Translations under genes and position numbers: made by a program | DNA from: Acinetobacter sp. LoGeW2-3 | Lineage (GTDB): Bacteria > Pseudomonadota > Gammaproteobacteria > Pseudomonadales > Moraxellaceae | Length of the DNA stretch: 64,000 nucleotides | Direction of reading: 5' to 3' | NCBI RefSeq assembly: GCF_002688565.1 | Contig: NZ_CP024011.1 | Span: 3,038,001-3,102,000, forward strand | Shown here: piece after piece, positions 18,116 to 27,825 of the stretch | Numbering within the stretch: the first letter of the stretch is position 1 | How the letters are laid out: every line of letters starts with the position of its first letter | The notes under the pieces: model-generated | Seen by the model: the letters and a program-made list of their open reading frames with translations, nothing else | The model's database searches: none | What the model was told of the DNA's origin: nothing

Positions 18116-18697
18116 TTAAGCGAAAATTTTAGTTAAGTGTTCACGATACTGGACGATATATGTGTCAACTTTCGGTACTTTAATGACATCATTTACTATA
18201 AATGTTGGTAAAGCCTGCATACCCAAGAATTGGTTGGCTTTATGAAATGGTAAGTAAACACCATCTATGCCTACTCCATGGAAAAATTGCTCAGCATCAT
18301 TAAAAGCCTCCATCGGTGCATTCCAGGTAAGTGACAACATATAGTTTTTATCGTGAATAAGACCACCTGAGCCATATTTTTTTGAAACGTCTGAACGTGA
18401 GCGACCATCATTTGCATACAGGCTGCCATGCCCTTCTGTAAAGACATCATCAATATACTTTTTCACTGTCCATGGTGTACCCATCCACCAGCCCGGCATC
18501 TGATAAATGACCGTATCTGCCCAAAGATATTTTTCAACTTCAGCTTGTGTATCATATTCACTGTCGGCACGAGTGATCTGAACCTGATGTCCTAACTCTG
18601 ACAATACTTCTTGAGCCAGCTCAGTCAAGGTATCATTTAATTCACCATTCGAGTGTGCAAAAGTTTTCGCGCCATTTACCAATAAAATATTTTTCAT
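18116..18697 (-). CDS. mdaB: NADPH:quinone oxidoreductase MdaB
   Basis: A 193-residue flavodoxin-fold FAD enzyme that reduces quinones by two electrons and so avoids semiquinone radicals. It shows ILLVNGAKTFAHSNGELN at the N-terminus, YQMPGWWMGTPWTVKKYID, and the YMLSLTWNAP segment, all close to E. coli MdaB (193 residues). It is followed directly by a YgiN-like gene as in E. coli. Confidence 0.93.
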   Translation of the reverse strand: MKNILLVNGAKTFAHSNGELNDTLTELAQEVLSELGHQVQITRADSEYDTQAEVEKYLWADTVIYQMPGWWMGTPWTVKKYIDDVFTEGHGSLYANDGRSRSDVSKKYGSGGLIHDKNYMLSLTWNAPMEAFNDAEQFFHGVGIDGVYLPFHKANQFLGMQALPTFIVNDVIKVPKVDTYIVQYREHLTKIFA

Positions 18698-18815
18698 TAA
18701 AAAAAATCTGCATCTAAAAATCTATGCAGGCACTATAAAGATTCTGTTTATCCCTAAAAAGTCGTTAATCTGAAAATGATTATTGACTAAATATCAATAA
18801 TAATTTTTGAAGTAA

Positions 18816-18839
18816 TAAAAAAAGCGCCATATGGCGCTT
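18816..18839 (-). terminator. Terminator of the GST gene
   Basis: Palindrome AAGCGCCATATGGCGCTT followed on the minus strand by seven T, 17 bases beyond the GST stop. Confidence 0.85.
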
Positions 18840-18855
18840 CTTCGAAACTTGAGAA

Positions 18856-19467
18856 TTAAGGAATTAAACCTTCATCACGCATCGCAATTTGTACTGACTG
18901 ACGTTCAGCTACTTTATTGCGAATCGCAATAATATTCTTATAAGGAGTCAGGTCATGTTCAATATGGTTAGACCAGTTAGTCAGTACAAACAGATAAGCA
19001 TCTGCTGGACCAAAGTTATCATCTACCAGATAGTCATTGTCTGATTCACCAATGGCTTTATCAATGTAGCTTAATAAACGGTCAATTTCTGCATAGGCTT
19101 TTTTCTTGGTTTCATCATCCATTGGCGCACCAAAAAAAACTGAATACGCATCATGCAATTCTGAGTTCAGGTAACCTAACCATTCCAGAACTTTGGCACG
19201 CCCCATACCCGATGGCGGAATTAAATCTTGTTTTGGATCGTGTTGTGCCAGAAATGGAAGAATCGCAACGTTTTCAGTTAGGATCAGACCTGGGTTAATT
19301 TCCAGTGCTGGAACATAGCCTTTTGGATTGATCTCGTAATAATCTGCGCCTTTCTCAGTTTTATGTGTTTTTAAATCAACACGTTCCAAATCAAAATCAA
19401 CATTAATTTCATTTAAAATAATATGTGCTGCCAACGAGCATGCACCAGGTGCATAGTAAAGCTTCAT
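18856..19467 (-). CDS. Glutathione S-transferase, beta class
   Basis: A 203-residue cytosolic enzyme: thioredoxin-like N-terminal domain with Cys10 in YYAPGACSLAAHI, the glutathione-binding NPKGYVPAL and LTENVAILPFLA segments, then an all-helical C-terminal domain. Cys10 and length match beta-class bacterial GSTs. It could detoxify electrophiles or protect against oxidants; the substrate is unknown. It is upstream of mdaB-ygiN on the same strand but separated by a terminator. Confidence 0.9.
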   Translation of the reverse strand: MKLYYAPGACSLAAHIILNEINVDFDLERVDLKTHKTEKGADYYEINPKGYVPALEINPGLILTENVAILPFLAQHDPKQDLIPPSGMGRAKVLEWLGYLNSELHDAYSVFFGAPMDDETKKKAYAEIDRLLSYIDKAIGESDNDYLVDDNFGPADAYLFVLTNWSNHIEHDLTPYKNIIAIRNKVAERQSVQIAMRDEGLIP

Positions 19468-19685
19468 TTCTGATCCTTGTTATCTACTTCTCAATGTTTT
19501 AAATCGCTTCCAACAAACTTTCAAGTGATCAAACCTGTAAATTGCAAAAAAGCGTAACTGCCGCCAAAAGACATTTACTCCTTCAATATTGAGTATATTC
19601 CTGACATTTTCAAGTCATTCTTGTGTGGATTTTTAAACCAGGACGATTAAGATACGCAGGGTTTAAAATTTAATGATGAAATTCT

Positions 19686-21131
19686 GTGATAAGTCTGAAA
19701 AAAGAGGAATGGTTTTCCAATATCCGCACTGATGTTCTGGCTGGACTGGTGGTCGGTTTGGCACTCATTCCAGAGTCGATTGCCTTCTCTGCCATTGCTG
19801 GCGTCGATCCTCAAGTCGGTCTGTATGCCTCGTTCTGTATCGCGGTATCCATTGCTTTCTTTGGTGGTCGCCCTGCGATGATTTCGGCAGCAACAGGTGC
19901 GATGGCATTACTGATGATCACCTTGGTTAAAGACCATGGTTTGCAATACTTACTGGCTGCTACGATATTGACCGGGATAATTCAGGTGATTGCGGGAACA
20001 TTTAAAGTTGCCAAATTAATGCGCTTTGTTTCGCAATCTGTGGTTTATGGTTTCTTGAATGCCTTGGCGATTTTGATTTTTGTCGCGCAGATTCCAGAAA
20101 TGCAAAAAATGGATGCTATCGGTTATCTATTTGTCGCGCTCGGTTTAGTGATTATCTATTTATTTCCTTATATTCCGAAAATTGGTAAAGCCATTCCCTC
20201 ACCGCTGATTTGTATTATGATCCTCAGTGGATTAGCACTTTTACTCGGTGCAGATATGCGTACCGTGAGTGATCTTGGGCATTTTCCAGATACTTTACCT
20301 GTTTTCTTGATCCCAGAAATTCCGCTGAATTTTGAAACACTACAGATCATTTTCCCTTATTCAGTGACTTTGGCTACTGTCGGTTTACTTGAAACCATGA
20401 TGACCACAACCGTGGTGGATGAAGTCACCGATTCAGAAAGTGACCGTCATCAGGAATGTCGTGGTCAAGGTATGGCGAATATTGTTAGCGGCTTTATGGG
20501 CGGCATGGCCGGCTGTGCCATGATTGGTCAGTCGATCATTAACGTTTCTTCTGGTGCACGTACCCGTCTGTCTACCCTAGTTGCCGGGGTATTCCTGCTC
20601 TGTCTGGTGGTGTTCCTGAAAGACTGGCTGGCTTATATTCCTATGGCTGCATTAGTCGCAATTATGATCATGGTGTCTTTTACCACCTTCCAGTGGGGCG
20701 CGATCAAGCAATTTGGCAAGCATCCTCTTGTCTTTAATGTGGTGATGATTGCAGTCGTACTGGTGGTTTTGGCAACACATAATCTCGCGTTAGGTGTACT
20801 CATTGGTGTCGTTCTGTCTGCTCTGTTCTTTATCAACAAGCTAGAAAATACGGTTCATGTTGATACCCATTTGATTGATGAAAATTCACGTCGTTATGAG
20901 ATTTCCGGGCAGATTTTCTTTAGTAGTTCCGACCGTTTCTATCAGTTCTTTGACTTTAAGGAAAACGTGAAAAAAGTCGAGCTAGATCTGACTCATGCGC
21001 ATATCTGGGATGTCACTTCTGTGAATATGTTTAATAATATGGTGCAGAAATTCAAGGCTCAAGGCATTGATGTACAGGTAATTGGACTGAATGAAGCCAG
21101 CAGCACGTTGGTGGATCGTTATCAGACCTGA
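19686..21131 (+). CDS. SulP family anion transporter with STAS domain
   Basis: A 481-residue inner-membrane protein with about 10-12 membrane segments and the SulP signature [21 protein letters not shown], plus [16 protein letters not shown]. The C-terminal 85 residues form a shortened STAS domain ([29 protein letters not shown]). Transport of sulfate, bicarbonate or another anion is possible; the ion is not given by sequence. The best start is GTG at 19686; the ATGs just before it are out of frame. It is transcribed alone and ends in a terminator. Confidence 0.9.
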   Translation: MISLKKEEWFSNIRTDVLAGLVVGLALIPESIAFSAIAGVDPQVGLYASFCIAVSIAFFGGRPAMISAATGAMALLMITLVKDHGLQYLLAATILTGIIQVIAGTFKVAKLMRFVSQSVVYGFLNALAILIFVAQIPEMQKMDAIGYLFVALGLVIIYLFPYIPKIGKAIPSPLICIMILSGLALLLGADMRTVSDLGHFPDTLPVFLIPEIPLNFETLQIIFPYSVTLATVGLLETMMTTTVVDEVTDSESDRHQECRGQGMANIVSGFMGGMAGCAMIGQSIINVSSGARTRLSTLVAGVFLLCLVVFLKDWLAYIPMAALVAIMIMVSFTTFQWGAIKQFGKHPLVFNVVMIAVVLVVLATHNLALGVLIGVVLSALFFINKLENTVHVDTHLIDENSRRYEISGQIFFSSSDRFYQFFDFKENVKKVELDLTHAHIWDVTSVNMFNNMVQKFKAQGIDVQVIGLNEASSTLVDRYQT

Positions 21132-21149
21132 TTAGAAATCATATTCAGT

Positions 21150-21171
21150 AAAAGGACCAATTGGTCCTTTT
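21150..21171 (+). terminator. Terminator of the SulP gene
   Basis: Palindrome AAAAGGACCAATTGGTCCTTTT followed by ATTTT, 18 bases beyond the stop. Confidence 0.88.
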
Positions 21172-21289
21172 ATTTTACCTGTCCTTTGCTGAAGCTCTAT
21201 TTTTAATGGCGAATTCCTGAGAAAAGTTTGACTTGCTCAGCTCAGGACTTAAAATACCGCATTCTGAATTATTTAGATTTGCCAAAGTT

Positions 21290-22006
21290 ATGTCGAACGA
21301 TCAATTAGACCAGCAAGTCGTGGAGCTGGACAATTTAAGCGAGCACCGTGAAATTGTGACGTTTATGCGCCGCTCAGCACCGCTGAACACCTCTCAACGT
21401 ACTGCGCTTGAACAATATGGTCACTTAATTTTGGAATATCCTGTTGGGGATTTACGTCAGCATTTTGAACATCCTGAACGTCCACTGACTGTAGAAATCG
21501 GTTTCGGTATGGGCCGTTCACTGGTACTGATGGCCAAAGCCAATCCTGAACGTAACTTTGTCGGTATCGAAGTGCATGTACCGGGTATTGCACAGTGCGT
21601 GTATGAAGCAGGTATGGCAGGCGTGACTAACTTACGTGTACTAGATGCTGATGCAATTCAGGTATTACGTGAAATGCCAGACAACAGTATCAATACTATT
21701 CAACTCTACTTCCCTGATCCATGGCAGAAAAAACGTCACTTTAAACGCCGTTTCGTGTCACACGACCGTATGCCATTGGTTGAGCAAAAGCTAGAGCTTG
21801 GCGGTACATTCCACGCTGCAACAGACTGGGAACCATATGCGGAATGGATGCTGGAAGTTCTGGAAGAACGTCCACGTTTAGAAAATCTGGCAGGCAAAGG
21901 TAATAGTTATCCACGTCCTGACTGGCGTCCTCAGACTAAATTTGAACGTCGTGGTATCGAAGCTGGTCACAAGATTAATGATTTTATCTTTAAGAAAATT
22001 TCTTAA
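21290..22006 (+). CDS. trmB: tRNA (guanine-N7)-methyltransferase
   Basis: A 238-residue SAM-dependent enzyme that forms m7G46 in tRNA. It has the SAM loop EIGFGMGRS, the ligand-binding YFPDPWQKKRHFKRR motif and the C-terminal TKFERRG signature. The open frame extends to a TTG at 21233, but the ATG at 21290 (MSNDQLDQQ) gives the normal length (E. coli 239) and is preferred. The ribosome binding site is weak. A strong terminator shared with the convergent aldehyde dehydrogenase follows. Confidence 0.95.
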   Translation: MSNDQLDQQVVELDNLSEHREIVTFMRRSAPLNTSQRTALEQYGHLILEYPVGDLRQHFEHPERPLTVEIGFGMGRSLVLMAKANPERNFVGIEVHVPGIAQCVYEAGMAGVTNLRVLDADAIQVLREMPDNSINTIQLYFPDPWQKKRHFKRRFVSHDRMPLVEQKLELGGTFHAATDWEPYAEWMLEVLEERPRLENLAGKGNSYPRPDWRPQTKFERRGIEAGHKINDFIFKKIS

Positions 22007-22016
22007 TTTAAAAGTC

Positions 22017-22046
22017 AAAAAAGCGCTGATTGTTCAGCGCTTTTTT
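22017..22046. terminator. Bidirectional terminator between trmB and aldehyde dehydrogenase gene
   Basis: AAAAAAGCGCTGA pairs with TCAGCGCTTTTTT around TTGT; it lies between convergent stops at 22006 and 22048. Confidence 0.92.
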
Positions 22047-22047
22047 A

Positions 22048-23475
22048 TTAACGTAGAAAAATACGATAAATCAATTTGAGGATCGAACTGCCATACGGCG
22101 GATAAATCAACTTCATCAAACTGAATTTTGGTCGACTAAAGACTGACTTGGCATGACTAAAGGTCTTAAAGCCTTCATGTCCATGATAATGCCCCATTCC
22201 AGATGGTCCGATCCCGCCAAATGGCATATCTTCCATACCCGCGGTCATTAAAGTTTCATTGAGACAAACTCCACCACTATGCGTTGCATGTAGCACTTTT
22301 TGCTGCTCAACTTTATCATAGCCGAAATAATACAGTGCTAATGGCCGGTCATGCTGGTTGATATAGTCAATCGCTTCATCAATCTGCTCATAGCCAATGA
22401 CTGGTAGCAATGGCCCAAAGATTTCATTCTGCATGATTAGCATATCTTCATGCACATTGGTCAGGACCAGATGTGGCAAACGACGCCCATCTACGCCCTG
22501 TTCAATCTGATGTAACTCAGCACCTTTGGCTCTCGCATCCTCAATATACTGCTGCAAACGAGTAAACTGGCGGTCATTAACAATGGTCGTATAATCCGGA
22601 TTACTCAGGATACTATTTGGATAAAACTGTCGAATTGCGTTGAAATAAGCCTCTATAAAGGCCGGTATTTGTGACTGATGAACAAATGCATAATCAGGTG
22701 CCACACAAGTCTGCCCGGCATTCATGGTTTTGCCAAATGCTAGACGACATGCACTTTCCTGTAAATCGGCATCCTTAGCAACAATCACAGGGGACTTGCC
22801 ACCAAGTTCCAGTGTCACTGGCGTTAGATTATCGGCTGCTGCATGCAGCACATGCCGCGCAATAGATGTCGCACCGGTAAATAGCAAATGATCAAACGGC
22901 AAAGTCGTGAATTGCTGCGCCACCTGAGCATCTCCTGTCACAACTGCAATTTGATCCGCTGGAAAATATCGCGCAATCAGCTGTTGAAACAGGCTGGAAA
23001 ATTCCGGGGTATATTCACTCATTTTCAGCATGATCCGGTTACCCGCTGCCAATGCCTGTCCTAAAGGTCCGATGGCGAGAAAAAGTGGATAATTCCATGG
23101 GACTACAATACCAACCACGCCTACTGGCTGGTACATTACATAGCCAGTCGCTGGCTGGAATAAAATTCCGACCTGACGTTTACTCGGCTTCATCCATTTT
23201 TTTAGATGCTTTAAGCTGTGTTTCAGTCCATTTAAGCTGATCAGCACTTCAAACAGCTTGGTTTCATCAAGGCTCCGATTGGAGAAATCCCGGCTAATCG
23301 CGTCTGCCATTTCATCCTGATGCTCAACTACCATTTGATGTAGCGTTTTCAGTTGCTGCTGACGCTGTTCATAGCTTGGATAGGCCGCTTGCAAACAGGC
23401 CTGACGCTGCTGCTGAAAGATATCCTGCATATATTTGGTATTATCCAGATTGGTACCTTGTTCCCATGACGTCAT
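22048..23475 (-). CDS. Aldehyde dehydrogenase, coniferyl-aldehyde dehydrogenase type
   Basis: A 475-residue NAD(P)-dependent enzyme oxidising aldehydes to acids. Motifs: GIVVPWNYP, TLELGGKSPVIV (catalytic Glu), NAGQTCVAPDY (catalytic Cys), and NEIFGPLLPV. The C-terminus ends with a hydrophobic tail (FSLMKLIYPPYG...LKLIYRIFLR), suggesting membrane contact, as in long-chain aldehyde dehydrogenases. It lies 43 bases downstream of a GMC alcohol dehydrogenase, so the pair likely converts an alcohol through the aldehyde to the acid. The name follows the CalB subgroup; a fatty or terpenoid aldehyde is equally possible. Confidence 0.88.
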   Translation of the reverse strand: MTSWEQGTNLDNTKYMQDIFQQQRQACLQAAYPSYEQRQQQLKTLHQMVVEHQDEMADAISRDFSNRSLDETKLFEVLISLNGLKHSLKHLKKWMKPSKRQVGILFQPATGYVMYQPVGVVGIVVPWNYPLFLAIGPLGQALAAGNRIMLKMSEYTPEFSSLFQQLIARYFPADQIAVVTGDAQVAQQFTTLPFDHLLFTGATSIARHVLHAAADNLTPVTLELGGKSPVIVAKDADLQESACRLAFGKTMNAGQTCVAPDYAFVHQSQIPAFIEAYFNAIRQFYPNSILSNPDYTTIVNDRQFTRLQQYIEDARAKGAELHQIEQGVDGRRLPHLVLTNVHEDMLIMQNEIFGPLLPVIGYEQIDEAIDYINQHDRPLALYYFGYDKVEQQKVLHATHSGGVCLNETLMTAGMEDMPFGGIGPSGMGHYHGHEGFKTFSHAKSVFSRPKFSLMKLIYPPYGSSILKLIYRIFLR

Positions 23476-23518
23476 ATGCTATCCCTATTAATTCTGTAAA
23501 AATGAAGTTCTCATATTA

Positions 23519-25132
23519 TTAAGCAACTTTTGGTGCCTGTTGTCTTGCACGGATCAGATCCACTGCTTTTTCCGCAATCATAATCGTTGGCGCATTGGTA
23601 TTGCCATTCACAACCGATGGCATGACTGAAGCATCAATGACTCGAAGATTTTGAATACCATAAACACAGAGTTCAGGATCGACCACAGACATCTCATCAA
23701 CGCCCATCTTACAGCTACCGACCGGGTGATACACGGTATCGACCCGATTACGCAGAATGTCCCGGATGTCATCATCCGTTTTCACATTCGCGGTAAATAA
23801 GTCCTGCTTATACAGACTGGAAAGTGATGGTGATTGCATTAACTTTTGCGTCAATTTAAAACCTTGCACCAGATCATCCAAATCGCGCTCATCATCCAGG
23901 AAATTTGGATCAATCAAGAGTGGATCATGAATATTTGGTCCACTGAGTTTGATCGAGCCCCGACTGCGCGGATTTAATAAACAGACATGGCAGGAAATGC
24001 CATGACTACTACGGAATTTTCGTGCATGGTCATCCACCAGCGCCACCACAAAATGCAGTTGCAGATTTGGAATTTTCAGATCAGGGGAACTTTTGATAAA
24101 GCCACCACATTCAGCAAAATTAGAGGCAATCATGCCACGGCGTTCACTGCGATAACGTGTAATCTGCTTCAACATATCCAGTGAACCTGACATGGAAATT
24201 CCAAAGGTTCCGGCAAACTCCTTGACACTATAGCCAAAAATAAAATCGGGATGGTCATGAAAATTCTTTCCAACGCCCGGTAAATGATGATTAAGTTCAA
24301 TGCCATGCTGTTGCAATTCTTCAGCATTACCAATTCCAGATAGCATCAGGATATGTGGAGATTGCATAGCGCCAGCCGAGAGTAAAACTTCCTGCCGTGC
24401 CTTTAAAATTTTTAATTGACCAGCATGTTGTACCTGAACGCCGACTGCTGTTTTTTGCTCAATTAAGATTTTATGTGTGGTGGCTTTGGTCCAGATGGTT
24501 AGATTCGGACGATTCAAATGAGGAAACAGATATGCTCGAGCTGCACTACAACGTTCACCATTATCATGCGTGACCTGATAAATACCTAAGCCTTCTTGCT
24601 CTGCACCATTAAAATCATCCAGAACCGGATAGCCCTGTTCACGTGCTGCCTGCAGATAACGTTCATGGAAAATACTGTCCGTTTGCACATCGGATACATG
24701 TAAAGGACCATCATTACCATGATATTCATTCTGAATGCGATGATTGTTTTCAGACCTGATGAAATATGGCAGCACTTCCTCATAAGACCAACCAGTACAG
24801 CCTTGCGCTGCCCAATCATCATAATCGGCACGATTACCACGAATATAAATCATGGCGTTAATTGCGGATGAACCACCCAGACATTTGCCACGTGGCTGAT
24901 AACCTTTACGTCCATTCAGCCCTTTTTGTGGAACAGTTTCAAACGCCCAGTTGTTGATTTTGGTCGGCAAACTCATGACACAGGCGGCGGGAATGTTCAC
25001 TGTCCATGCATTGCCATGACCACCTGCTTCTAAAAGACAGACCGAAATATTAGGATCTTCACTTAAACGACTGGCCAGTACGCATCCTGCGCTCCCTCCA
25101 CCAATAATGATGTAGTCAAATTCCTGTTGCAT
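23519..25132 (-). CDS. GMC family FAD-dependent alcohol dehydrogenase (AlkJ/BetA-like)
   Basis: A 537-residue flavoprotein. It has the ADP-binding GGGSAGCVLASRLSED segment, GMC signature 1 (GKCLGGSSAINAMIYIRG), signature 2 (SAGAMQSPHILMLSGIG), and the C-terminal active-site HPVGSCKMG and NGNTNAPTIMIAEKA motifs. AlkJ-type members oxidise primary alcohols from alkane breakdown and pass electrons to quinone; choline dehydrogenase is a related alternative, but no betaine-pathway neighbours are present. Upstream of and co-directional with the aldehyde dehydrogenase. Confidence 0.9.
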   Translation of the reverse strand: MQQEFDYIIIGGGSAGCVLASRLSEDPNISVCLLEAGGHGNAWTVNIPAACVMSLPTKINNWAFETVPQKGLNGRKGYQPRGKCLGGSSAINAMIYIRGNRADYDDWAAQGCTGWSYEEVLPYFIRSENNHRIQNEYHGNDGPLHVSDVQTDSIFHERYLQAAREQGYPVLDDFNGAEQEGLGIYQVTHDNGERCSAARAYLFPHLNRPNLTIWTKATTHKILIEQKTAVGVQVQHAGQLKILKARQEVLLSAGAMQSPHILMLSGIGNAEELQQHGIELNHHLPGVGKNFHDHPDFIFGYSVKEFAGTFGISMSGSLDMLKQITRYRSERRGMIASNFAECGGFIKSSPDLKIPNLQLHFVVALVDDHARKFRSSHGISCHVCLLNPRSRGSIKLSGPNIHDPLLIDPNFLDDERDLDDLVQGFKLTQKLMQSPSLSSLYKQDLFTANVKTDDDIRDILRNRVDTVYHPVGSCKMGVDEMSVVDPELCVYGIQNLRVIDASVMPSVVNGNTNAPTIMIAEKAVDLIRARQQAPKVA

Positions 25133-25271
25133 TGTTATTGTTCCATTTTCATTATTATCTTCTCAACTTAAGATATTTTTTGAAAATAGACAATCAAAAT
25201 TCTGAATGAAACTCAATGCCTGATTGAGAATTCTGCACGGAATTCAAGTAGCTAGATGGTTTTTCTTACAC

Positions 25272-26051
25272 TTAAGAAGATTGATGACGTTGCAAGATCT
25301 GCTGGCTTAGCAATGCATACACTTCTGCCAAATCATTTCGTTGAGACTGCTCTAACATCTGCTGATGCATATTGAGAATATTCTGATCGCCACGCATCGC
25401 AGGTCCGGTCTGCATCTGACGAGGATCATTCTGTGTGGCTTTATTGGCAGTTTCCAGAATCAAGGGATAAAGTAAGCTGAAATCTACATTTTCTGCATCA
25501 ACCACCTGTTTGGCCATGTCATAACAATAATTACTAAAGTTACAGGCAAATACAGCAGCTAAATGTAAGCTCAAGCGTTGACTAGAACTGTAATTATAGA
25601 CTCGCTTGCTTAGACTTTTTGCAAGCTCTAATAATAAGGTTTGATCTTGTTCATTTGCCGCTTCAATAAACAGTGGTGTCGTCTGCCAGTCAATATCACG
25701 CTCCAGACTAAAGGTTTGTAATGGATAGAATACGCCAGCTCGTGCATGCACTTTTTTGAGTACATCTAGATGGGTACTACCTGAGGTATGGACAATCAAG
25801 TTGTGTGGTAGATACGGGTGAATCTGCTCAATCACTGAAGCAATAGACTGGTCACTCACAGCAATTATTACCAGATCCACATCACTAAGCAGCTCTTTAG
25901 GTTGGGCTATCGCTTGTGCCTTGAATTGTTCAGCCAGTTGCTGTGCTTTTTCTAAAGTCCGGCTATAGATCTGCACAACCTCATGTTGTTCTGATAATAC
26001 CCGCGCCAGATGATAGGCCACTCGCCCTGCCCCGATGATAGTAATCCGCAT
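25272..26051 (-). CDS. Rossmann-fold / DUF2520 domain protein
   Basis: A 259-residue protein with an N-terminal NAD(P)-binding domain (ITIIGAGRVAYHLARVL; LVIIAVSDQSI) and a C-terminal helical DUF2520 domain (about 125-255) with GPAMRGDQNIL, resembling the C-terminal domain of ketopantoate reductase-like dehydrogenases. The substrate is unknown. A terminator precedes it, so it has its own promoter or is distal to nothing; a 139-base gap separates its stop side from the GMC gene. Confidence 0.85.
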   Translation of the reverse strand: MRITIIGAGRVAYHLARVLSEQHEVVQIYSRTLEKAQQLAEQFKAQAIAQPKELLSDVDLVIIAVSDQSIASVIEQIHPYLPHNLIVHTSGSTHLDVLKKVHARAGVFYPLQTFSLERDIDWQTTPLFIEAANEQDQTLLLELAKSLSKRVYNYSSSQRLSLHLAAVFACNFSNYCYDMAKQVVDAENVDFSLLYPLILETANKATQNDPRQMQTGPAMRGDQNILNMHQQMLEQSQRNDLAEVYALLSQQILQRHQSS

Positions 26052-26092
26052 CTACTCATATTCCTGAATCATTGCGCACAGCATGCCAATAA

Positions 26093-26120
26093 AAAAAGGA
26101 CGAAGCAATTCGTCCTTTTT
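26093..26120 (-). terminator. Terminator of the OmpA-domain gene
   Basis: AAAAAGGACGAA pairs with TTCGTCCTTTTT around GCAA, 30 bases beyond the stop of the OmpA-domain gene. Confidence 0.9.
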
Positions 26121-26150
26121 TATTTTAATCAATTTACTTAAGTCTTATAT

Positions 26151-27641
26151 TTATACCTTCTGTTTCACACCTTGCTCATCAACCGCACGTACAGTACCAG
26201 TATCGATATTCATTACCTCAAAGGCAATACGACGGTTTTTATAACGGTCTACCTCTTTAGCATTACCGGCATTTGGTTGAGCTGACCCGATACCTACTGC
26301 ATTCACTTGAGCAGGATCAACACCCTGCTTAATCAAATAATTCATAATTGCTTGGGCACGCTGTAAAGACAACTGTTTATTTTGCTCCTCATTACCTTGC
26401 GCATCTGTATGACCAATCACTCGCAAATGAACTTGTGGTGCACGTTTCATCAAAGCTGCGGTCTGATCCAGAATTGATTGATTGGTTTCAGGGATTTCTG
26501 TTGAACCTGCCGCAAAGTTAATCGCTTGTAAATTTAAAGCTGTCGCAACATCTAAAGCCTTAATTTGTTCAGTTTGCATACTCGCCAGTACTTTTTCAGC
26601 CTCATTACTTTGAGCACTTGCCATTTGTTGAGGTTTCACTGGTTGCTGGGCCATGACCTGCATATTTTTTGCCAGATTACGGATTTCACCAGTAATACGC
26701 GCTGCATCTGCGGAATTGGCTGCCTGCACAGATACCTGATCACCCACCCAGTTCAAGCTGACATTCGGTACACCTTGTATCGTTTTGAGTACTGTGGGAA
26801 TAGCATCCTGATCAATAAATTGCGAATGATAGCTCTGGTTATTGGCGGTACCACAACCAATGTTGTAGTTGTAAATCTGCTTGATTTCGTTTTGCAGAAT
26901 TTCCATATATTGCTGATCATTCACCTGCACCTGACAGCTGGTGATCTGTCCTTCACTACCCGTACTTAATTTTAAAAATGCAGGTTGTGTTGCAGCTGCC
27001 TGACTCTTCTGCATGTCGCGGATATCATCTGGATCATCATCACGCGTACATCCTCGGAAGAAGAACATAATTAAAACTGCCACCGCAATGAATGCAAACA
27101 CAGGTACAAGGAACGCATTCCGTTTCGCTTTCTGAACGGGTGGCTCAACCGGTTCGGGATCAATTCCTGGTACTGGGGTTGGATGATGATCCACTAGTGG
27201 CGATGCGCCTATAGTCAACAGAAGCGGAGAAGCCCACGCCGGCAAGGATTTTTGTATTGAGTCATTATTGGTTTCAATTACATAATTAATTGCATCTGGA
27301 TTAGATGCATCGGCTTCAGTTTTTAAATATTCAATCGTTGGTTTAATCGAGCGGTTTAAGGTCTGTTCAAGCTGTTCCTGAGGTACGCTATCTGAGGTGT
27401 TAGCCAGATGATCTAGCAGTCGTTGTTTGATTTCTGGTTTTTCTGTGAATAATTCACTGATCTTTGGATTTAATTGCTGACCGAGGGTTTCTGCCTGTTC
27501 CGGATGCGCACGCAAGACGCTCAGGAAAATAGGATAAAATTGAGCAAGCGCCTGCTCTTTGGCAGCAACATACTCCGTTTCACCTTGCAGTACAGTCGGA
27601 GTGACATGATATTTTAATCGTTGAATCAGGTCTTCATTCAT
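26151..27641 (-). CDS. Bitopic OmpA-domain protein
   Basis: A 496-residue protein without an N-terminal signal peptide. About 170 cytoplasmic residues rich in Gln/Glu come first, then one membrane helix (about 172-195, FLVPVFAFIAVAVLIMFFF), a periplasmic middle region that resembles a BON-like alpha/beta module (about 270-330), and a C-terminal OmpA peptidoglycan-binding domain (about 370-480; VIGHTDAQGNEEQNKQLSLQ and NRRIAFEV). The domain keeps the Asp and Arg that bind diaminopimelate. It probably tethers the inner membrane to peptidoglycan. The design recalls mycobacterial ArfA, but function is unknown. Confidence 0.85.
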   Translation of the reverse strand: MNEDLIQRLKYHVTPTVLQGETEYVAAKEQALAQFYPIFLSVLRAHPEQAETLGQQLNPKISELFTEKPEIKQRLLDHLANTSDSVPQEQLEQTLNRSIKPTIEYLKTEADASNPDAINYVIETNNDSIQKSLPAWASPLLLTIGASPLVDHHPTPVPGIDPEPVEPPVQKAKRNAFLVPVFAFIAVAVLIMFFFRGCTRDDDPDDIRDMQKSQAAATQPAFLKLSTGSEGQITSCQVQVNDQQYMEILQNEIKQIYNYNIGCGTANNQSYHSQFIDQDAIPTVLKTIQGVPNVSLNWVGDQVSVQAANSADAARITGEIRNLAKNMQVMAQQPVKPQQMASAQSNEAEKVLASMQTEQIKALDVATALNLQAINFAAGSTEIPETNQSILDQTAALMKRAPQVHLRVIGHTDAQGNEEQNKQLSLQRAQAIMNYLIKQGVDPAQVNAVGIGSAQPNAGNAKEVDRYKNRRIAFEVMNIDTGTVRAVDEQGVKQKV

Positions 27642-27776
27642 AAAGTCACCATTCTTTTGATTTTTTAATGATTAATATTTATTCAGTTTAAAGCCCGATC
27701 TTTTTAGTAAATGTAAATAGTTGTATGGAAATCATAACGTTTCATGAGTGCTAGTTAATGATATGTTTACCAAAAT

Positions 27777-27802
27777 AAAAAAAGCCAGCCGAAGCTGACT
27801 TT
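27777..27802 (-). terminator. Terminator of pyrB-pyrC'
   Basis: On the minus strand AAAGTCAGC-TTCG-GCTGGCTTT forms a stem with a stable UUCG loop and one G-U pair, then a T run, 24 bases after the pyrC' stop. Confidence 0.85.
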
Positions 27803-27825
27803 AATTAAAACAAGCAAAAAATGAT

